Source: Stereum hirsutum FP-91666 SS1 (lineage: Eukaryota; Basidiomycota; Agaricomycetes; Russulales; Stereaceae). Taken from it: a stretch of DNA of 64,000 nt. The translations under genes were made by a program, and so were the position numbers. The notes beneath the pieces are model-generated. The model did not search any database, had not been told where the DNA came from, and saw only the letters and a list, made by a program, of their open reading frames with translations. The stretch is from contig NW_006763137.1 of assembly GCF_000264905.1 (NCBI RefSeq), positions 2,125,796 to 2,189,795 on the forward strand, in the 5' to 3' direction. Position 1 is the stretch's first letter, and each line of letters starts with the position of its first letter. Shown piece after piece: positions 60,050 to 64,000 of this stretch.

Positions 60050-61207
60050 ATGCAAACACATACATTCCTTTGTCTTCCATATTTTCTACAAATTTTACTT
60101 TAGTCATTGCCATTGTGTGACACCACAGTGCCACAATGAATAAGTCCATGCCTGCAATTTTTTCTATCTTTCAAATAGACTGGGTACAGTATTGTAGAAC
60201 AAGTCTCACATATTACTATCTGCTAACCCAATCAAAGATGGACTCCAGCGCTATGTACACAGATCTAGAACTGCAAGGGGGGTGGACAACCATTTTGTCG
60301 GTCTGTGTAGTCTTAATCTGTTTGTTCCTGGACATTAGTCTGGAAAGACCACAGCTTTAAAAATGCTCCAGTGAGTAGTGGAAAGTTTTCTTAATGTATA
60401 TCAGGTCTATGCTTATTTAGTTGCTCAGGGTGTTTCTTCAAATCCTGTTCATGACGTCTCCTGGCCTTCATAAGGTCGTCAAGAATCTAGACATTTTCAG
60501 TCAGGAAGTCCCTGACTGGAACTACTTGGAATACTTTGAACAATACCCTAACGTCCTCCTGGACATGAAAGTACATATATTATTTTCACAAAGCTTCCAG
60601 TAGGGTATTTTCATTATTTTGATGAGCCTTCTGAGCTCGTTCAACAATTATTATCACAGAATTTTTACCCCATGACATTCATTGAATCCCTCAAATCTGA
60701 AATGCACCAGTTATGGATGGATTAGAAGAATTTCATTCTCAAAGCTGAAAGTCCAAAAATTGAAGAAATTAGCTCTCTGCATGACACCCTGTTGCTCTGG
60801 AGTACAAAAAGATATCAGGAAGTGGATATAAGCGACGCAACAGTACTGCGAAGCCTGTTGGACTTGATGAAATGCATCTACCACGTCAATAACTACCAAT
60901 GTATAGTCCTCATTGACAAGATGCATAAGTCTGTGCTTGCTGAGGACGATACCGACATCCTCACAGTTTAGAGCGATGAGGTGGGCTATCTTATCAGTCC
61001 TATTTTAGGCTCAAATTCAAAGCTATAAGGTGCTATATAGGCAGGAAGGCAACTAGCATCCTTTATTGCCACCTATTTGAAAGTAAGTGATGGTCCCATT
61101 ACAAAATCTCAAATTACTACTAGACTGATAATTGATTATGACAGGGAAATAACACAATCAAGTTCTCACTGCCAGCTGCTGTAATTCAGGTAACAAATGG
61201 TGGATAT
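60050..61207. other. AT-rich spacer, possible gene scraps
   Basis: No intact gene. Short frames such as VVKNLDIFSQEVPDWNYLEY (about 60475-60535) and YFHYFDEPSELVQQLLSQNF (about 60608-60668) look protein-like but are separated by stops, so they may be remnants of an unknown gene. Confidence 0.3.
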
Positions 61208-61594
61208 GTGGCCGACATGAATTTTAGCAAGTTGTTGGGGGGTAAGAAGGGGTTGATAGACGAATTGGTGAAGGAAGCGAATGAGCTTTTAAAAGTGATA
61301 GGTGCAGAATTTCAGACGGATGGAATAGAGGAGGCGGCAAGTAGGAAGAGAAGGGTTGAGGCGAAGGTGAAGGCTAACAGGAAGGAGAAGGCAAATGTGA
61401 AGGTGAATCCGAATGTAAAAGGGAAGGGAAATGGACAGGTAAAGGAGACAGATAGGTGTGCGGACAAAGATGAGAACAGCGAGGTAGAGAGTAGGGACTG
61501 TAGAAAGAGAAGTGCTATTCAGTCAGACAGTGATGGAGAATCACAGGAAATTGAGGTGAACCAGAAGAAGAAGGCGAGGAAGGAGAGGGTGTAG
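61208..61594 (+). CDS. Hypothetical lysine-rich protein, 128 aa
   Basis: An uninterrupted frame beginning near 61208 (ATG at 61217) encodes a short helical start (LLGGKKGLIDELVKEANELL) and then a low-complexity tail rich in Lys, Glu, Val and Asn, ending KKKARKERV. It could be the end of a larger transposon gene or chance. There is no homologue I recognise. The following stretch to 62209 holds no gene. Confidence 0.25.
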   Translation: MADMNFSKLLGGKKGLIDELVKEANELLKVIGAEFQTDGIEEAASRKRRVEAKVKANRKEKANVKVNPNVKGKGNGQVKETDRCADKDENSEVESRDCRKRSAIQSDSDGESQEIEVNQKKKARKERV

Positions 61595-62209
61595 TATTTT
61601 AGCAGGTATAGTGTAATTAGGCTACAATAGGAGTTAGCTTGACTGTGTTTGACCTCAATTTATCAATTTCTGCTGAACATCATAAAAAAGAAATCAGAAG
61701 TATATTAGTCCTATCACAGAGCTTTGTGGAATCCTAGTCGCTGTTGGATTTCTCGCAGAGAAGCTCTGCTCCACATGGAGCTACTTCTGACCTTTCCGAT
61801 GGGGCTACCACTAACTGGGCCACAGCATGACTGTAGGCCTTTAGGTGGACCATTGTCAAAAACATCACTTAAAGGTCATAATACAGGATCTTATACGAGC
61901 TCGAGGGTATTTCCAAGATGACTCGACCAATGATTGGAGAGAGTACTGCATGTTATATCAGAATGAATTTCTGCTGTGGCCACATCGGTACTTCACGCAA
62001 GGTGTTGGTACAGCTTTCTTAGTAGCTCAACATAAGTTTGGAACTAATGATAAAGTTACGATAGATTTTAGTGAAGCCCAACAGTAGCCAGAAATGAATA
62101 AGAAACTTCTATTTTGGTGAGAAAGAGGATACACAAAATAACAAGATATTCATCTTCAGCTTCATAGGGTAGCTTAGCGGAAGTCTGAAACAAACCACAT
62201 GTGAGGTGC

Positions 62210-62503
62210 AGATAATCGAGCACTCGAAGAACGACCGTGAGAAGCATCACTGTCAATGATGTTGTTCTCACAAAGTAATAGAAAAAGAAAGAGACAAAAT
62301 CTATAGTAAGACTCACCTGTGAGAAGCGTCACTGTCAATGATGAAGAGACAAGGACATTTCCCACAAGTTAAAAGGATGTGCTTCAGTGCTTACCAGTCT
62401 ACTATACAGTTGGAAAAGTAACTGCCTAAACGGGACGCAGAGAGGTGGATCCCGAGGCACAGAATCTGGTGTTCTGTGGACCGCTTGGTAGCAAAATAAC
62501 TAA
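62210..62503 (-). repeat. Truncated, mutated copy of the Copia LTR
   Basis: Starts TGTGAGGTGCAGATAATCG like the intact LTR and follows it for about 290 bases before stopping after AAAATAACTAAA; the last ~100 bases of the LTR are absent. Most differences from the intact copies at 62852 and 21353 are C-to-T or G-to-A. Between 62347 and 62402 there are eight differences, all of that type. Confidence 0.9.
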
Positions 62504-62851
62504 ACAGTCAATCACCGGTCCTTGCACTGGCCGAACATCTACCACCATAGAATATATTGAGATCTGCATTGTGCTTCCAAAAAACCACCCACGGCTATGT
62601 AAATTAGTAGATTTAACAATACCAGGTACTTATAACTGTGCTATAGTGAGGTATAATGAACAAGATAGGTAGATTAGTAGTGACTGGAGGCAATGGGCCA
62701 TCCTCGGTCCTTGCACCGCGTCTCATAGAGGACGGCCCGCCAGCCCGTCGCCACTCGAAAGCATTGTGGCACCAGCCAAGAATGTCAAGAAAAATGAAAG
62801 AGAAATTGTCCGAACAAAAGATCAGCACCAAGATAGATTAACCACTGTCAG

Positions 62852-63248
62852 TGTGAGGCGCAGATAATCGAACACTCGAAGAACGACTGTGAGAAGCGTC
62901 ACTGTCAATGATATTGCCCTCACAAAGTAATAGAAAAAGAAAGAGACAAAATCTATAGTAAGACTCACCTGTGAGAAGCGTCACTGTCAATGATAAAGAG
63001 ACAAGGACGCTTCCCACAAGTTAAAAGGACGCGCTCCGGCGCTTACCGGTCTACTATACAGTTGGAAAACTACCTGCCTAAACGGGACGCAGAGGCGCGG
63101 AACCGAGGCGCGGAATCCGGCCCTCTGCGGACCGCTTGGTGGCGAAATAACTAAAGTCATAACTCTGCAGTAAGTGGTCCTATCAGTCCCGGAAAAATTG
63201 CTAAAATATCAGGAAAATTCCCTCTGTCTCGTCGTAATACTCCGGACA
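62852..63248 (-). repeat. 3' LTR of a Copia retrotransposon
   Basis: A 397-bp LTR, TGTCCGGAG...CGCCTCACA on the minus strand, lying just downstream of the polymerase stop at 63271. The purine tract CGGGAGGGAG directly precedes it, as required for plus-strand priming. It is nearly identical to the solo LTR at 21353-21749, which indicates recent activity. The 5' LTR and most of the element lie beyond 64000. Confidence 0.95.
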
Positions 63249-63270
63249 CTCCCTCCCGACGAGGCAGACC

Positions 63271-64000
63271 TCAAGCCCTAAGCCCCATCATCTCCGCGAA
63301 CTTCTGCACTTTAACCCTAGCCAAGGGTTTAGTCAGAAGGTCTGCAGGCATCTCATCCGTCCCTATATGCTCCATCCGGATTGTCCCCTTCTCCACCTCA
63401 TCTCTCAACCAATAGAACCGCAAATCCAGATGCTTCATACGCCCATGGTGCTCCGGATTCTTCGCCACTTGAAGCGCAGACTGATTGTCGATGTAGAGGG
63501 TAGAAGAAGAGTCGAGTGAATAACCAAAGGAAGTGAGCAAGTTGCGAAGGAAGAGGATCTCTTGGCCAGCAGTGGTAGCAGCGACGTATTCGGCTTCTGT
63601 GGTGGAGAGGGCAACGATGGATTGAAGGCGAGATTGCCAGGAAATAGCGCCGGTGCCCATCTTGACGAGATAACCAGAGGTGGAACGTCCAGAATCCGGA
63701 TTCCCTGCATGATCGGCGTCGGTGTAGGTCTGGAAGAGCTCAGTGGAGGAAGAGGAAGTGGGAGAATAAGTGAGTTTATAGTCGAGAGAGCCCTTGAGAT
63801 AGCGAAAGAGGTGCTTGATCGCTTTCCAATGCTGGAGACCTGGATTCTGGCTGAAGCGAGCAAGGACTCCGACGCTGTGAGCTATGTCTGGACGAGTGGC
63901 GATCGCAAGGTAGGCCAAGGCTCCGACGGCATTGATATAAGGAATAGAGCGCATCTGCAGCTCTTCTTCGTACGACTGGGGCGCCATGGAGGTGGAAAGG
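63271..64000 (-). mobile_element. Copia polyprotein, C-terminal reverse transcriptase/RNase H part
   Basis: The open frame enters from the right edge and stops at 63271. It carries the characteristic end of Copia Pol: IPYINAVGALAYLAIATRPD, VGVLARFSQNPGLQHWKAIK, HLFRYLKGSLDYKL, then RNase H with YTDADHAGNPDSGRSTSGYL, LSTTEAEYVAATTAGQEILF, YIDNQSALQVAKNPEHHGRM and HLDLRFYWLRDEVEKG. The acidic residues expected for RNase H (Asp in TDADHAG, Glu in TEAEY, Asp in YIDNQSA) are present. No stop or frameshift is visible, so this copy may be intact. GC content is higher than in the surrounding AT-rich repeats. Confidence 0.95.

Overview
This is a 64 kb stretch of fungal nuclear genome. The spliced genes use short GT-AG introns, mostly 50-65 nt, and many small exons. 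The gene families (F-box/leucine-rich proteins, a TET/JBP-type 2OG-Fe(II) dioxygenase, two Agaricomycete orphan families) and the transposons (Helitron RepHel, pogo, Tc1, Copia, hAT) point to an agaricomycete basidiomycete. An order such as Sebacinales is only a guess. No rRNA, tRNA or CRISPR array was recognised. A 915-base run of N interrupts the window at 30552-31466.

Layout. 0.9-3.9 kb: two minus-strand genes, one a complete 696-aa orphan-family protein. 4.5-10 kb: a decayed block with a BiP/Kar2 Hsp70 pseudogene, a frameshifted gene (perhaps tuberin-like) and two further fragments of that gene. 10.1-11.6 kb: copies of an 18-nt motif followed by three copies of an ~80-bp foldback hairpin. 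12.1-17.5 kb: a 13-exon gene for a ~1520-aa protein with a TET/JBP-like dioxygenase core. 17.9-19.2 kb: a six-exon orphan gene on the minus strand. 19.9-27.6 kb: three tandem F-box/LRR genes; the first is split by a solo Copia LTR, the second is intact and the third carries an in-frame TGA. 28.1-32.2 kb: an acidic multi-exon gene running into the N gap, and an AT-rich gene end after it. 32.5-39.9 kb: a nearly intact Helitron replicase-helicase broken by one TGA.

40-64 kb is an AT-rich transposon graveyard. It holds several copies of an unclassified repeat (R1, including a ~1 kb palindrome), an Ulp1-like fragment, a 1500-bp non-autonomous hAT element with perfect TIRs and TSD, a pogo transposase with a 780-bp MITE nested in it, a Tc1 transposase with six in-frame stops and no frameshift, a decayed LTR, and the 3' end plus LTR of a Copia element.

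How the parts relate: the stop codons in the transposon genes are nearly all explained by C-to-T or G-to-A transitions (CGA to TGA, TGG to TAG, CAG to TAG), and the decayed LTR differs from the intact LTR largely by the same changes. This suggests methylation-linked or RIP-like mutation of repeats. It is notable that the same window carries a TET/JBP-like gene, a family known to oxidise 5-methylcytosine.
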